23,988 bases of DNA from VBDM01 sp035637655 (GCA_035637655.1 DASPWT010000214.1:1-23988); one strand, 5' to 3'. Positions 7,380 through 14,575 are shown, counted from the first letter of the stretch. A program made the numbers and translations. The notes: generated by a model not told the origin, from the sequence alone.

Positions 7380-9206
7380 CTATTTCGGTTGATACCGCAG
7401 AGCCACAAATACATTGCTACCTGGGGTATTGAAATCCTGCGCGAGCTCGTATTCCCGGTTGAAGACGTTGTTCCATCTCGCCCGGAGGAGCCACTCCCGG
7501 CTCAGCGCGTAGCTCGCCGTCAGATTGACCAACGCGTATCCGTGCATTCTGGTATTCGGATCTTCGTTCGTCGAATCGAAACGCGCGCTGCTCGCGACAA
7601 TTTCGGTACCCACTTTCCACGGACCGGACATATGGTCGATGGCGAGATTGCCGTGCTCTCGCGCGCGCCGCTGCAACAACTGGCCCGTCGCATCATCCAC
7701 TGGATTCTGGAAGACGAGCTGCGCGCCCACCCGCAGCCCGCCGAAGAAACCGTCGTAGCTCAGTTCCGTGCCCGTGATCCTTGCCTGGTCCACATTCTGC
7801 GGCATTCCCGCAAACGTGATGGGATCGGTGACGACGAAGACGATGAGATCCGTAATGCGGCTATCGAAGGACGTAGCGTTGAAGCGATTGTTGCCGAATT
7901 GATAGTTCACGCCGGCTTCCTTGCTGCGCGAACGTTCGGGACGAAGATTCGGATTGCTGAACCCGGGAAAGTAGAGATCGTTGAGAGTGGGTGCCTTGAA
8001 AGCGGTCCCAGCCCCGACGCGAAGCCTAAGCTCGGACGTCAATCGATACGCGTAACCGAGCGACCCGGTGGTATGGTCGCCGAATTGGCTGTTGCTGTCT
8101 TCGCGCACGTTCATCTGCCAGGCGTGCTGCTCCGTCTCGCCCCCATACCCGCCGAACGCCGATTTGATCGTGCGATGGGTCTGAGTGTAGTCCGTGTCGC
8201 TCGCGACCTTCTGTGCCAGATACTCGAGCCCGACCATCGCCGTTCCCGGGCCGACTTTGACGTCGTTTTGCCAGGTCAATTGCGGCTGCGCCGTCCTGAC
8301 GAAGCCCGGGAAAGCGCCCGTCACCACAAGGTCGTCCGCGCTTTGTCCCGCCTTCAGCACACTTTGCCAGACGCTGTCGATCCGATTGCGGCTGTACACC
8401 GAGTAAGCGGAGAGCGTCTGGTGATTCACGTCGCCAGTCGTCGGCCCAGTGTCGAAGTGCGTCCTGCCGTCACTCCAGAGCGCGGTGAAACCTATCTCGT
8501 TGCGCTCGTCCAGATGCCGTGCGACCTTCCCCGAGAAGTTCGCGTTTCGATAGCCGTCCCTGTCGGGATTGTTATTGGGATTGGGCGCTCCCGACGGAAG
8601 GCTCGATTTTGTCGCGTCAAGACCCATGGTCTCGAAAAAACCGAAATTCAGGCTGAAGTCAGTGTTGTCGACCTTGCCGTTGATGCCTGCGCTCGCGGAA
8701 TGCGTAGCGTAGCTGCCGGCACCCACCGACACGCTCGCTCCAGGGGTGTATTTCCCGCTCTTTGTGAAAATCTGTATGACCCCACCGATCGCGTCGGCCC
8801 CGTACAAGCCGCTCATCTGGCCGGAAACGATCTCGATCCGCTCGATTTGGTCGATCGGCAGGTTCTCAAAGGCGGTTGTGCCTGCGGTAGCCGAGCTGAT
8901 CCTCATGCCATCTACGAGGACCAGGGTATGGCCGCTGTTCGCTCCGCGCATGAACACGCTGCTCGGCTGGCCGAAGCCGCCCGTGCTCGCAATTTCGACA
9001 CCGCCCAAGCTTTGCAGCACCTCGACCACGGTCTGCTGACCGCTTTGAGCAATGTCCTCGGCCGTGATGATCTTGACCGGTTGCAGCGTTTGAGACCACG
9101 CTTGGGGCAAGCGGGTTGCCGTGACGACAATGGCATCTTCCGGACTTTGGGCGAGCGCGAGCGGCGCAGCGACCGCGATGAGCGCGGCAGTGATGGGTCG
9201 TTTCAA
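7380..9206 (-). CDS. btuB: TonB-dependent vitamin B12 receptor BtuB
   Basis: Outer-membrane beta-barrel that imports cobalamin with TonB energy; 608 residues, like E. coli BtuB (614). The signal peptide ends at LALA (about residue 19). The mature N-terminus carries a TonB box EDAIVVTATR (about 23-32), close to the DTLVVTA box of known BtuB. The plug domain includes VVEVLQSLGGVEI, SVFMRGANSGHTLVLVDGMRI and IERIEIVSGQMSGLYGADAIGGVIQIFTK; the barrel follows with VNYQFGNNRFNATSF and a C-terminal strand NVFVALRYQPK. The start is TTG at 9206: this is the only start placed after the strong Shine-Dalgarno GGGGGAGGA and directly before the signal peptide. A cobalamin riboswitch precedes it. This is the first gene of the minus-strand block. 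Confidence 0.93.
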   Translation of the reverse strand: MKRPITAALIAVAAPLALAQSPEDAIVVTATRLPQAWSQTLQPVKIITAEDIAQSGQQTVVEVLQSLGGVEIASTGGFGQPSSVFMRGANSGHTLVLVDGMRISSATAGTTAFENLPIDQIERIEIVSGQMSGLYGADAIGGVIQIFTKSGKYTPGASVSVGAGSYATHSASAGINGKVDNTDFSLNFGFFETMGLDATKSSLPSGAPNPNNNPDRDGYRNANFSGKVARHLDERNEIGFTALWSDGRTHFDTGPTTGDVNHQTLSAYSVYSRNRIDSVWQSVLKAGQSADDLVVTGAFPGFVRTAQPQLTWQNDVKVGPGTAMVGLEYLAQKVASDTDYTQTHRTIKSAFGGYGGETEQHAWQMNVREDSNSQFGDHTTGSLGYAYRLTSELRLRVGAGTAFKAPTLNDLYFPGFSNPNLRPERSRSKEAGVNYQFGNNRFNATSFDSRITDLIVFVVTDPITFAGMPQNVDQARITGTELSYDGFFGGLRVGAQLVFQNPVDDATGQLLQRRAREHGNLAIDHMSGPWKVGTEIVASSARFDSTNEDPNTRMHGYALVNLTASYALSREWLLRARWNNVFNREYELAQDFNTPGSNVFVALRYQPK

Positions 9207-9261
9207 GGTTTCCTCCCCCGGCACGCGTCCCCGCGTGCCGAACTCTCGTTGCGAGAGGAAA
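9207..9261 (-). promoter_or_regulatory. Riboswitch expression platform: anti-SD versus anti-anti-SD hairpins
   Basis: Read as RNA on the minus strand: UUUCCUCUC (9261-9253) can pair with GGGAGGAAA of the btuB Shine-Dalgarno (9217-9209), 9 bp with one G-U. The alternative local hairpin CUCUCG-CAA-CGAGAG (9257-9243) uses the same CUCUC bases, so the two are mutually exclusive. Between them is a perfect 9-bp hairpin CGGCACGCG/CGCGTGCCG with a 4-nt loop (9240-9219). This layout suits translational control of btuB. The assignment of ligand-bound and free states is inference. Confidence 0.65.
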
Positions 9262-9314
9262 TGCAATAGCGAAGCGCGCCGGTTTCCTACCGCGCCCCGC
9301 GGCATTTCCCACCC

Positions 9315-9597
9315 TCGTCGAGGCCGGTCTCCGGGCTCGTGGGATCGGTGCGTATCGCCTTCCCGGGAGGTCGCGCTCCCAGTGGCAGGGCCTCGAGTCG
9401 GACGCACAGCGCCGGACTCGGGCTGCTGGTTGATACGCCCGCGCCACTTACCGTTGCGGGGGCAGCAGAGGTTTTGGAAGAACTTGGGATCCCGGATTCA
9501 GGCTGGGGCGAACCCCTCTGAATCCTCGATTTGAATCCGCTTCCGCACCTCTTTCCCGTTTCACCCCGGCGCGAGGAACGCGCCGGGACACCTCGAA
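9315..9597 (-). ncRNA. Cobalamin (AdoCbl-type) riboswitch aptamer
   Basis: Leader of btuB. On the minus strand the conserved elements occur in order: GAGGTGTCCC (near 9594) and GGTGAAACGGGAA, then GAGGTGCGGAA; GCCCCCGCAACGGTAAG (9463-9447); GCCACTGGGAG; GGGAAGGCG; and the B12 box GAGCCCGGAGACCGGCC (9338-9322). These match the core of known cobalamin riboswitches. Between the second and third elements there is an extra hairpin with a UUCG loop (9525-9494). The element begins just after a candidate transcription start near 9602 and is followed by an expression platform at the btuB Shine-Dalgarno. In this family adenosylcobalamin usually represses the downstream receptor. Confidence 0.93.
9494..9525 (-). 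repeat. UUCG-capped hairpin inserted in the cobalamin riboswitch
   Basis: RNA arms GGAUUCAG and CUGAAUCC (8 bp) enclose an inner GGGG-UUCG-CCCC stem-loop. It lies between the GGTGCGGAA and GCCCCCGCAACGG core elements, where many cobalamin riboswitches are much shorter. It is probably a peripheral stabilising arm. Confidence 0.7.
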
Positions 9598-9608
9598 CGA
9601 GCGCGTTG

Positions 9609-9643
9609 ATTGTACAACACAAGTCGCAGGGCTCACCCCTGCG
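9609..9643 (-). promoter_or_regulatory. btuB promoter -10 and overlapping inverted repeat
   Basis: TACAAT (9614-9609, minus strand) places transcription start near 9602, just before the riboswitch. No good -35 is present (GTGAGC at 16 bp spacing is the best). A perfect 7-bp inverted repeat CGCAGGG/CCCTGCG with a 5-nt spacer (9625-9643) covers the -35 region, where an activator or repressor could bind. Confidence 0.45.
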
Positions 9644-9683
9644 GCGGCATCGGGAATCTACATTGAAAACGAATCCTTACACC

Positions 9684-9713
9684 TTGACCTAACAGGATTT
9701 TCCAAACTATAGT
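9684..9713 (+). promoter_or_regulatory. Promoter of the small coiled-coil gene and zapA
   Basis: TTGACC (9684-9689) and TATAGT (9708-9713) are separated by 18 bp; each matches the sigma-70 consensus at five of six positions. Start of transcription is expected at about 9719-9721, which coincides with the ATG at 9720. It is back to back with the btuB promoter. Confidence 0.7.
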
Positions 9714-9719
9714 GTGCCG

Positions 9720-9911
9720 ATGGACACGGAATTGGCCACCCTCGAAGAAAAAATTCGCCAGGCGGCACGATTGTGCCAGCGGCTGCGCGACGAAAACCGG
9801 GGGCTGCGCCAACAGCTTGCCGCATTGCAGGGCGACAAGCGGCAGCTCGCCGAAAAGATCGACGGAGCGCGCAACCGGCTCGAGACCCTGCTCAAGCAGA
9901 TCCCCGAATAG
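9720..9911 (+). CDS. Small coiled-coil protein, TIGR02449 family, upstream of zapA
   Basis: A 63-residue, almost wholly helical protein: MDTELATLEEKIRQAARLC, then QRLRDENRGLRQQLAALQ and further heptads through RLETLLKQ. It looks like the short ZapB-like coiled coil (TIGR02449) commonly found just upstream of zapA in gamma- and betaproteobacteria; a role in cell division is inferred from this linkage. It ends 8 bp before zapA. The ATG at 9720 is preferred over GTG at 9714, because the GTG lies at the edge of the -10 element and would probably not be transcribed. With that promoter the mRNA would have no leader, and indeed no Shine-Dalgarno is seen close to the ATG. Confidence 0.82.
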   Translation: MDTELATLEEKIRQAARLCQRLRDENRGLRQQLAALQGDKRQLAEKIDGARNRLETLLKQIPE

Positions 9912-9919
9912 CGCCCCGG

Positions 9920-10219
9920 ATGAATCAGAAATCCAAGACCCTTGACGTCACCATCATGGGCCGGACCTACAAGGTCGCCTGTTCGGATGAGGAGCGCAAC
10001 GCCCTTCTCTCCGCGGTGGCTTATCTCGACCGGAAAATGACCGAGATCAAGAGCGCAGGTCGGGTGGCGAGTGCCGAGCGCATTGCCGTCATGGCCGCGC
10101 TCAACATCGCCCACGAACTCCTCAGCTCCAGAAACAACGCGAGCGGCTTTGACATCGAGGGGCTCAGGCGTAGAATGGCCGCAATGGAGGCGACGCTCGA
10201 TCAGGCCCTCGCTCCGTAA
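9920..10219 (+). CDS. zapA: Cell division protein ZapA
   Basis: A 99-residue FtsZ-ring accessory protein that bundles FtsZ filaments at midcell (E. coli ZapA is 109 residues). The N-terminal globular part reads TLDVTIMGRTYKVACSDEER (two-strand plus helix head), followed by AVAYLDRKMTEIKSAGRV and the long C-terminal coiled-coil helix ERIAVMAALNIAHELL through GLRRRMAAMEATLDQAL. ATG 9920 is used since the ZapA fold begins directly after it; the frame is open further upstream but only through the preceding gene. It is co-transcribed with the small coiled-coil gene 8 bp upstream, and it is followed by 6S RNA, a linkage well known in proteobacteria. Confidence 0.93.
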   Translation: MNQKSKTLDVTIMGRTYKVACSDEERNALLSAVAYLDRKMTEIKSAGRVASAERIAVMAALNIAHELLSSRNNASGFDIEGLRRRMAAMEATLDQALAP

Positions 10220-10247
10220 GCGCGACGGCGTCGGATAAGCTCGGGCT

Positions 10248-10445
10248 GTGCCCAAGGAATTGTCCCCTGCGGTGTACGCCAAGACCCGGAAAATTCTTGA
10301 ACCAACAGCTTGAATTGGGTTGCTGACCCGAGCGTCACTGTTGTGCGCGTCCCTAGTCGGATGTACCTGATGTGACCGGAAAGCGACCACCTTGACCGAA
10401 AGGTTCAGGAATCGGTTCTAGCGGCACCGGCGGGGGACTCCATAA
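10248..10445 (+). ncRNA. ssrS: 6S RNA
   Basis: Regulatory RNA that mimics an open promoter and binds the sigma-70 RNA polymerase holoenzyme. It sits directly after zapA, its usual place. The 3' part CACCTTGACCGAAAGGTTCAG, then GTTCTAGCGGCACCGGCGGGGG, follows E. coli 6S closely (CACCTTGAACCAAGGGTTCAAGG ... CTGCGGCGGC). The 5' part CCCCTGCGGTGTACGCC can pair with CACCGGCGGGGG near the 3' end: 11 bp with a single bulged G, extended by GUCCCC/GGGGAC (10262-10267 with 10433-10438). The exact ends are estimated. A strong terminator lies about 30 bp downstream. The 309-bp gap between zapA and the EVE gene is otherwise empty. Confidence 0.88.
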
Positions 10446-10470
10446 AACGAAGAAGCAGAAACGACGAATG

Positions 10471-10500
10471 AAAACGCAGGCGCGCGCCTGCGTTTTCGTT
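10471..10500 (+). terminator. Intrinsic terminator after 6S RNA
   Basis: A perfect 26-bp palindrome (10471-10496; arms AAAACGCAGGCGC and its complement) is followed by CGTT, giving a T-rich tail on both strands. It probably ends the zapA/6S transcripts and isolates them from the EVE gene. Confidence 0.8.
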
Positions 10501-10528
10501 TGTGAGCCCGGAATTTGGAACCCCGATC

Positions 10529-10993
10529 ATGGCCTTCTGGTTGATGAAATCCGAGCCCGACGAGTTCGGCATCGACGACCTCGTCGCGGCTCCCCGCAAG
10601 ACCACGGCTTGGTTCGGGGTGCGCAACTATCAGGCGCGCAACTTCATGCTCAAGCAGATGCGGATCGGCGACCAGGTCTTCTTCTATCACTCGAGCTGTC
10701 CCGAGCCCGGCATCGCCGGCATCGCCCAGGTCTCGTCGGCCGCCTACCCCGACGCAAGTCAGTTCGATCGAAGAAGCCCCTACTTCGACGCCGAAGCCAA
10801 GCGCGAGTCGCCCCGCTGGTTCAACGTCGACGTCCAATTCGTCAGGAAGACCCGGTTGGTCAGCCTCGCTGAGCTGCGCAGCCACCGCGAGCTCTCCAAG
10901 ATGCGCACCCTTGCGCGCGGCAACCGGCTCTCCATCACCCCGGTGAGCGCGGATGAATGGGAATTCATCACCAGCCGCTTGATGAAGGTCTGA
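10529..10993 (+). CDS. EVE domain-containing protein
   Basis: A 154-residue single-domain protein of the EVE family (PUA-like fold), which is thought to bind modified bases in DNA or RNA. The family hallmarks are present: MAFWLMKSEPDEF (residues 1-13), the W-x-G-V-R-N-Y-Q-A-R-N motif (WFGVRNYQARNFM, about 32-44), GDQVFFYHSS, and ASQFDRRSPYFDAEAKRESPRW, ending with ITPVSADEWEFI. An in-frame GTG at 10502 would add nine residues, but ATG 10529 gives the family N-terminus. The gene lies 3 bp before hemE, and is likely co-transcribed with it. The ligand is unknown. Confidence 0.92.
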   Translation: MAFWLMKSEPDEFGIDDLVAAPRKTTAWFGVRNYQARNFMLKQMRIGDQVFFYHSSCPEPGIAGIAQVSSAAYPDASQFDRRSPYFDAEAKRESPRWFNVDVQFVRKTRLVSLAELRSHRELSKMRTLARGNRLSITPVSADEWEFITSRLMKV

Positions 10994-10996
10994 GCG

Positions 10997-12058
10997 ATGC
11001 CTGCGCTGCAGAACGACACGCTGATCCGCGCGCTGCTACGGCAGCCCACCCCCTACACACCGGTGTGGCTGATGAGGCAGGCTGGGCGGTATCTTCCCGA
11101 ATACAACGAAACGCGCCGCCGCGCGGGGAGCTTCCTCGCCCTGTGCAAAACGCCCTCGCTCGCCGCGGAAGTGACGCTGCAGCCCCTTGAGCGGTTCCGC
11201 CTGGATGCGGCGATCCTGTTCTCGGACATTCTCACCATTCCGGACGCGATGGGACTGGGGCTTTACTTCGCAGAGGGAGAGGGACCGCGCTTCGAACGGC
11301 CCCTACGCGACGAAGCGTCGATCGCGAGGCTCTCCGCGCCCGACCCGGCCGAGGATTTGCGTTACGTCACCGATGCGATCGGAGAGGTCCGGCGCGCCTT
11401 GGCCGGCCGCGTGCCGCTCATCGGGTTTGCAGGCAGTCCTTATACGCTGGCCTGCTATATGGTCGAGGGCGGAGCAAGTGAAGACTGGCGGACCGTCAAG
11501 CTCATGCTCTACCAGCGTCCGGACCTCTTGCACCGCCTCCTTGAGATCAATTCCCAGGCCGTAGCGGCGTTGCTGAACGCGCAGATCGAGGCAGGCGTGA
11601 ACGTCGCTATGATTTTCGATACTTGGGGCGGGAGCCTTTCGGCAGCGGCGTACCAGGAGTTCTCGCTCGCATACATCCAGACAACGCTCTCCCGGCTCAA
11701 TCGCGGCGATGGCGGCGCCCGCGTCCCCGTTATTGTCTTCACCAAAGGCGGGACGCCTTGGCTGGAGAGAATCGCCGCTATCGGATGCGAATGCGTGGGC
11801 CTCGACTGGAGCGCGGATCTCGGCGATGCACGCCGGAGGATCGGCGCCGGTACCGCGCTCCAGGGCAATCTGGATCCTGCGGTGCTGCTCGCCTCGCCCG
11901 AAGTCATCCGCCGCGAAGTTCAGAAGGCGCTCGAGTCCTTCGGGAGTGGAGCTGGCCACGTATTCAATCTCGGTCATGGCGTTCCGCAGTTCACGCCTCC
12001 GGAAAACGTGGCCGCCCTGGTCGCCGCAGTGCGCGAATTGAGTCCGAAATTTCACTGA
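10997..12058 (+). CDS. hemE: Uroporphyrinogen decarboxylase
   Basis: Cytosolic enzyme of haem and tetrapyrrole synthesis: removes four carboxyl groups from uroporphyrinogen III to give coproporphyrinogen III. At 353 residues it has the family length (E. coli 354). Signature sequences are complete: PVWLMRQAGRYLPEY (about 22-36), FSDILTIPDAMG with the catalytic Asp (about 77), GFAGSPYTLACYMVEGG, FDTWGGSL, GLDWSADL, QGNLDP and the C-terminal FNLGHG with its His. ATG 10997 begins 3 bp after the EVE stop and has AAGG about 9 nt upstream. The gene is followed by a 333-bp gap without a gene. Confidence 0.97.
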   Translation: MPALQNDTLIRALLRQPTPYTPVWLMRQAGRYLPEYNETRRRAGSFLALCKTPSLAAEVTLQPLERFRLDAAILFSDILTIPDAMGLGLYFAEGEGPRFERPLRDEASIARLSAPDPAEDLRYVTDAIGEVRRALAGRVPLIGFAGSPYTLACYMVEGGASEDWRTVKLMLYQRPDLLHRLLEINSQAVAALLNAQIEAGVNVAMIFDTWGGSLSAAAYQEFSLAYIQTTLSRLNRGDGGARVPVIVFTKGGTPWLERIAAIGCECVGLDWSADLGDARRRIGAGTALQGNLDPAVLLASPEVIRREVQKALESFGSGAGHVFNLGHGVPQFTPPENVAALVAAVRELSPKFH

Positions 12059-12103
12059 CGGGCGGAAAAAACGCAGTCTTGCGCACGGGTCGCGCCAAAC
12101 GAC

Positions 12104-12303
12104 TTATGCACAATGCTGCCCGTAAAACCCCGACTGGCGCGGAGTTTCGAGGACTTGCCCGGAGGGGTCCGCAATCCGTTGATTCATCGTTTTATTTCAA
12201 TGCGCCCGCATTTTGAGCAGGGAGAAAATTTCCTTGCGAAAGTGTGAGTTACAGTAGCGTGCAGGACCTTACTCACACAGTTATTCACAAAATATGTGAG
12301 AAA
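12104..12303 (+). other. Cluster of DnaA-box-like nonamers in the hemE-priA gap
   Basis: The gap 12059-12391 has no gene. It holds TTATGCACA (12104-12112) and TTATTCACA (12281-12289), both fitting the TTATNCACA DnaA box. Related nonamers are TTACTCACA (12269-12277) and, on the minus strand, TAACTCACA (12251-12243) and TTTCTCACA (12303-12295). An 8-bp inverted repeat GTGTGAGT/ACTCACAC (12242-12249, 12271-12278) is built from them. They could be DnaA sites or an operator for another regulator of priA. No hemE terminator was recognised. Confidence 0.4.
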
Positions 12304-12391
12304 CCCGGAAAACCTCAGACAACCAAGCACTTTCTTGAAGCGGCCGAACAAATTACTTGAATAGCGTGCCGACGTACTCCAATCCGTTCCG

Positions 12392-14554
12392 ATGACGATC
12401 CTGCGCGTCGCTCTCGATGTGCCGGTGCCGACCTTGTTCGATTACCGCTCGGAGGATGCGACCCGGGCGGATATCGGCTATCGGGTTCTCGTTCCGTTCG
12501 GAAAAAAGCGCCTGGTCGGCGTGATCTGGGACGTAGCGACGAAATCCAAGGTACCGGATTCTCGGCTGCGCCCGATCGAAAAAATCCTGCGCGATGTGAC
12601 GCCCTTTCCACGCGAGTGGCTTGCCCTGGTGGAATTCTGCAGTGGCTACTACCACGGCCCGCTCGGAGAGGTAGTCGCTGCGGCTTTACCACCGCGACTG
12701 CGCGCCGCCAGAACCGTTCCCATTTCCCCGCGCGACTACGTCCTGACGCCGACCGGGAAGGACGCGCTTGCGGCGACTCCATCGCGGCACCGGCGCTTGC
12801 GCGCGTTGCTTTCGCGGCTTGCACAGGGCCGGGCATCCGAATCGGAACTCGACGCACATGCGCGAGGGGCACGCAGCCTGTTGGAGCGCGGCATTGAAAC
12901 GGGTTGGATCGCTCCCATCGAGCCGGAGCGGTCCGAGCTCCGTTTTGTCCACGCGCACGAACTGACTTCGGAGCAACGGCAGGCAATCGGCATTTTGCGC
13001 GGCGGGCTGGAGAAATTTCAGGTGAGCCTGCTCTTTGGCGTCACCGGCAGCGGCAAGACCGAGATCTATCTCCAGGTGATTGCGGAGGTCCTCGCCCGCC
13101 GCAAGCAAGTCCTGATACTGGTACCCGAGATAGCGCTCACTCCCGCGCTCGAGGCGGCGTTCCGCGACCGATTCCCGGGCGCGTGCATCGTCACGCAGAC
13201 GAGCGCCATGGCCGAACTGGAACGCGTCCGTGGGTGGCTCCTCGCCCACAACGGTCGCGCCGACATCGTGCTCGGCACGCGGCTCGCCGTATTCACGCCG
13301 CTCGCCCGTCTGGGACTGGTCGTGGTCGATGAAGAGCAGGACGCTTCGTTCAAGCAGCGAGAGGGCGTGCGCTACTCGGCACGCGACCTCGCAATCACGC
13401 GGGCCCACATCGCCGGCGCGCCGGTCGTTCTGTGCTCGGCCACGCCTTCGCTGGAAAGCTTCCAACACGCGACCTCGGGTAAATACGTGCTGGTACCCCT
13501 TACGCGACGCGCCATAGACCGGGCGGCATTGCCGGCGATTCGCCTCATCGATACTCGCGTGCATCCCCCCCAGGAGGGGATTTCCCCCCCGCTTCTCGAG
13601 GCGCTCGCGGCGCGTCTTGCGCGTGGGGAGCAATCGCTCGTTTTCCTCAATCGCCGCGGCTATGCGCCGGCGCTCGCCTGCCCCGCCTGCGGCTGGGTCA
13701 AGGGCTGCAGGCGCTGTTCGGCCAACATGGTCGTGCATTTGGCCGTGCAGCGGCTGCGTTGCCACCATTGCGGACTGGCCGAAGGCATTCCGCGCGCCTG
13801 TCCAGAATGCGGTAACCCTGATTTGCAGGCATTTGGACGCGGGACGCAGCGGATCGAGCTTGTGCTCGGAGAAAAATTTCCGCGGGCGCGCATCCTGCGC
13901 GTGGATAGCGACGCGGTGCGCGCGAGGAACAGGCTCGAAGAGTTGCTCGAGCGCGCGGCGCACGCCGATATCCTCGTCGGCACGCAGATTCTCGCCAAGG
14001 GACACCATTTCGAGCGCTTGACGCTTGCCGCCGTGCTCAACGCCGACAGCGGCTTATTCTCGAGCGACTATCGGGCGAGCGAGCGGACCTTTGCTCAGTT
14101 GCAGCAGGTCGCCGGACGCGCCGGACGCGCGAACCTGCCGGGCGAGGTGCTGATCCAGACGCGCTATCCCGAGCATCCTCTGTACCAGTCGCTTGTGCGC
14201 CACGACTACGCAGGGTTCGCAAAGAGTGTGCTTGCACAACGTCGGGAGGCGGGGTTTCCGCCATTCGTTTTCGAAGCGGCGCTGCGCGCGGAAAGCCACG
14301 ACGAGCTTCGCGCGCAACGCTTCCTTCGGTCAGCCATCGACCAGTCACCGCACCGGAGCGCCTCGATCGCCGTGTTCGATCCGGTGCCGATGTCGCTCGC
14401 GCGCCTCGCGGGTGTGGAGCGTGCACAGGTGCTCGTGCAATCGCGCTCGCGACCGCGGCTGCAGGCGTTCCTGCGCGAATGGAGCGACTCGCTGTACCGG
14501 ACGCGCGCGCACGGAGTGCGCTGGCATCTGGACGTGGACCCGATGGAGTTTTGA
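12392..14554 (+). CDS. priA: Primosomal protein N' (replication restart helicase PriA)
   Basis: Superfamily 2 3'-5' helicase that recognises stalled forks and loads the primosome. It has 720 residues (E. coli 732). The N-terminal 3'-DNA-end-binding domain begins LRVALDVPVPTLFDYR. Walker A is GVTGSGKTEIY (about 216-226), the Walker B box is VVDEEQDASFKQREG (about 311; DEEQ rather than DEEH), then LCSATPSLES. The inserted zinc-binding domain shows four Cys pairs: CPACGW, CRRC, CHHCG and CPECG. The C-terminal helicase lobe has GTQILAKGHHFERLTLAAVLNAD and QQVAGRAGRA. All motifs are intact. No Shine-Dalgarno is clear before ATG 12392; upstream is the nonamer cluster. It converges with the THX gene. 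Confidence 0.97.
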   Translation: MTILRVALDVPVPTLFDYRSEDATRADIGYRVLVPFGKKRLVGVIWDVATKSKVPDSRLRPIEKILRDVTPFPREWLALVEFCSGYYHGPLGEVVAAALPPRLRAARTVPISPRDYVLTPTGKDALAATPSRHRRLRALLSRLAQGRASESELDAHARGARSLLERGIETGWIAPIEPERSELRFVHAHELTSEQRQAIGILRGGLEKFQVSLLFGVTGSGKTEIYLQVIAEVLARRKQVLILVPEIALTPALEAAFRDRFPGACIVTQTSAMAELERVRGWLLAHNGRADIVLGTRLAVFTPLARLGLVVVDEEQDASFKQREGVRYSARDLAITRAHIAGAPVVLCSATPSLESFQHATSGKYVLVPLTRRAIDRAALPAIRLIDTRVHPPQEGISPPLLEALAARLARGEQSLVFLNRRGYAPALACPACGWVKGCRRCSANMVVHLAVQRLRCHHCGLAEGIPRACPECGNPDLQAFGRGTQRIELVLGEKFPRARILRVDSDAVRARNRLEELLERAAHADILVGTQILAKGHHFERLTLAAVLNADSGLFSSDYRASERTFAQLQQVAGRAGRANLPGEVLIQTRYPEHPLYQSLVRHDYAGFAKSVLAQRREAGFPPFVFEAALRAESHDELRAQRFLRSAIDQSPHRSASIAVFDPVPMSLARLAGVERAQVLVQSRSRPRLQAFLREWSDSLYRTRAHGVRWHLDVDPMEF

Positions 14555-14575
14555 CCGCCCGCAGAATCAGGCGGG
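14555..14575 (+). terminator. Weak hairpin after priA
   Basis: CCGCC and GGCGG (alternatively CCCGC/GCGGG) form a short stem with an ~10-nt loop directly after the priA stop, overlapping the 3' end of the THX gene. There is no adjacent T-run on either strand, so termination here is doubtful. Confidence 0.3.

Noticed and set aside
7371..9269. Long plus-strand open frame (632 codons) antisense to btuB
   Set aside because: It mirrors btuB, which has a signal peptide, TonB box, plug and barrel. The antisense translation shows no domain and is the usual effect of high GC codon use.
12243..12303. CRP-type site (TGTGA-N6-TCACA) in the priA upstream region
   Set aside because: TGTGA and TCACA half-sites are present but never in the correct orientation and 6-bp spacing.
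12686..14008. 440-codon minus-strand open frame antisense to priA
   Set aside because: Shadow of priA, whose helicase and zinc motifs are complete on the plus strand.
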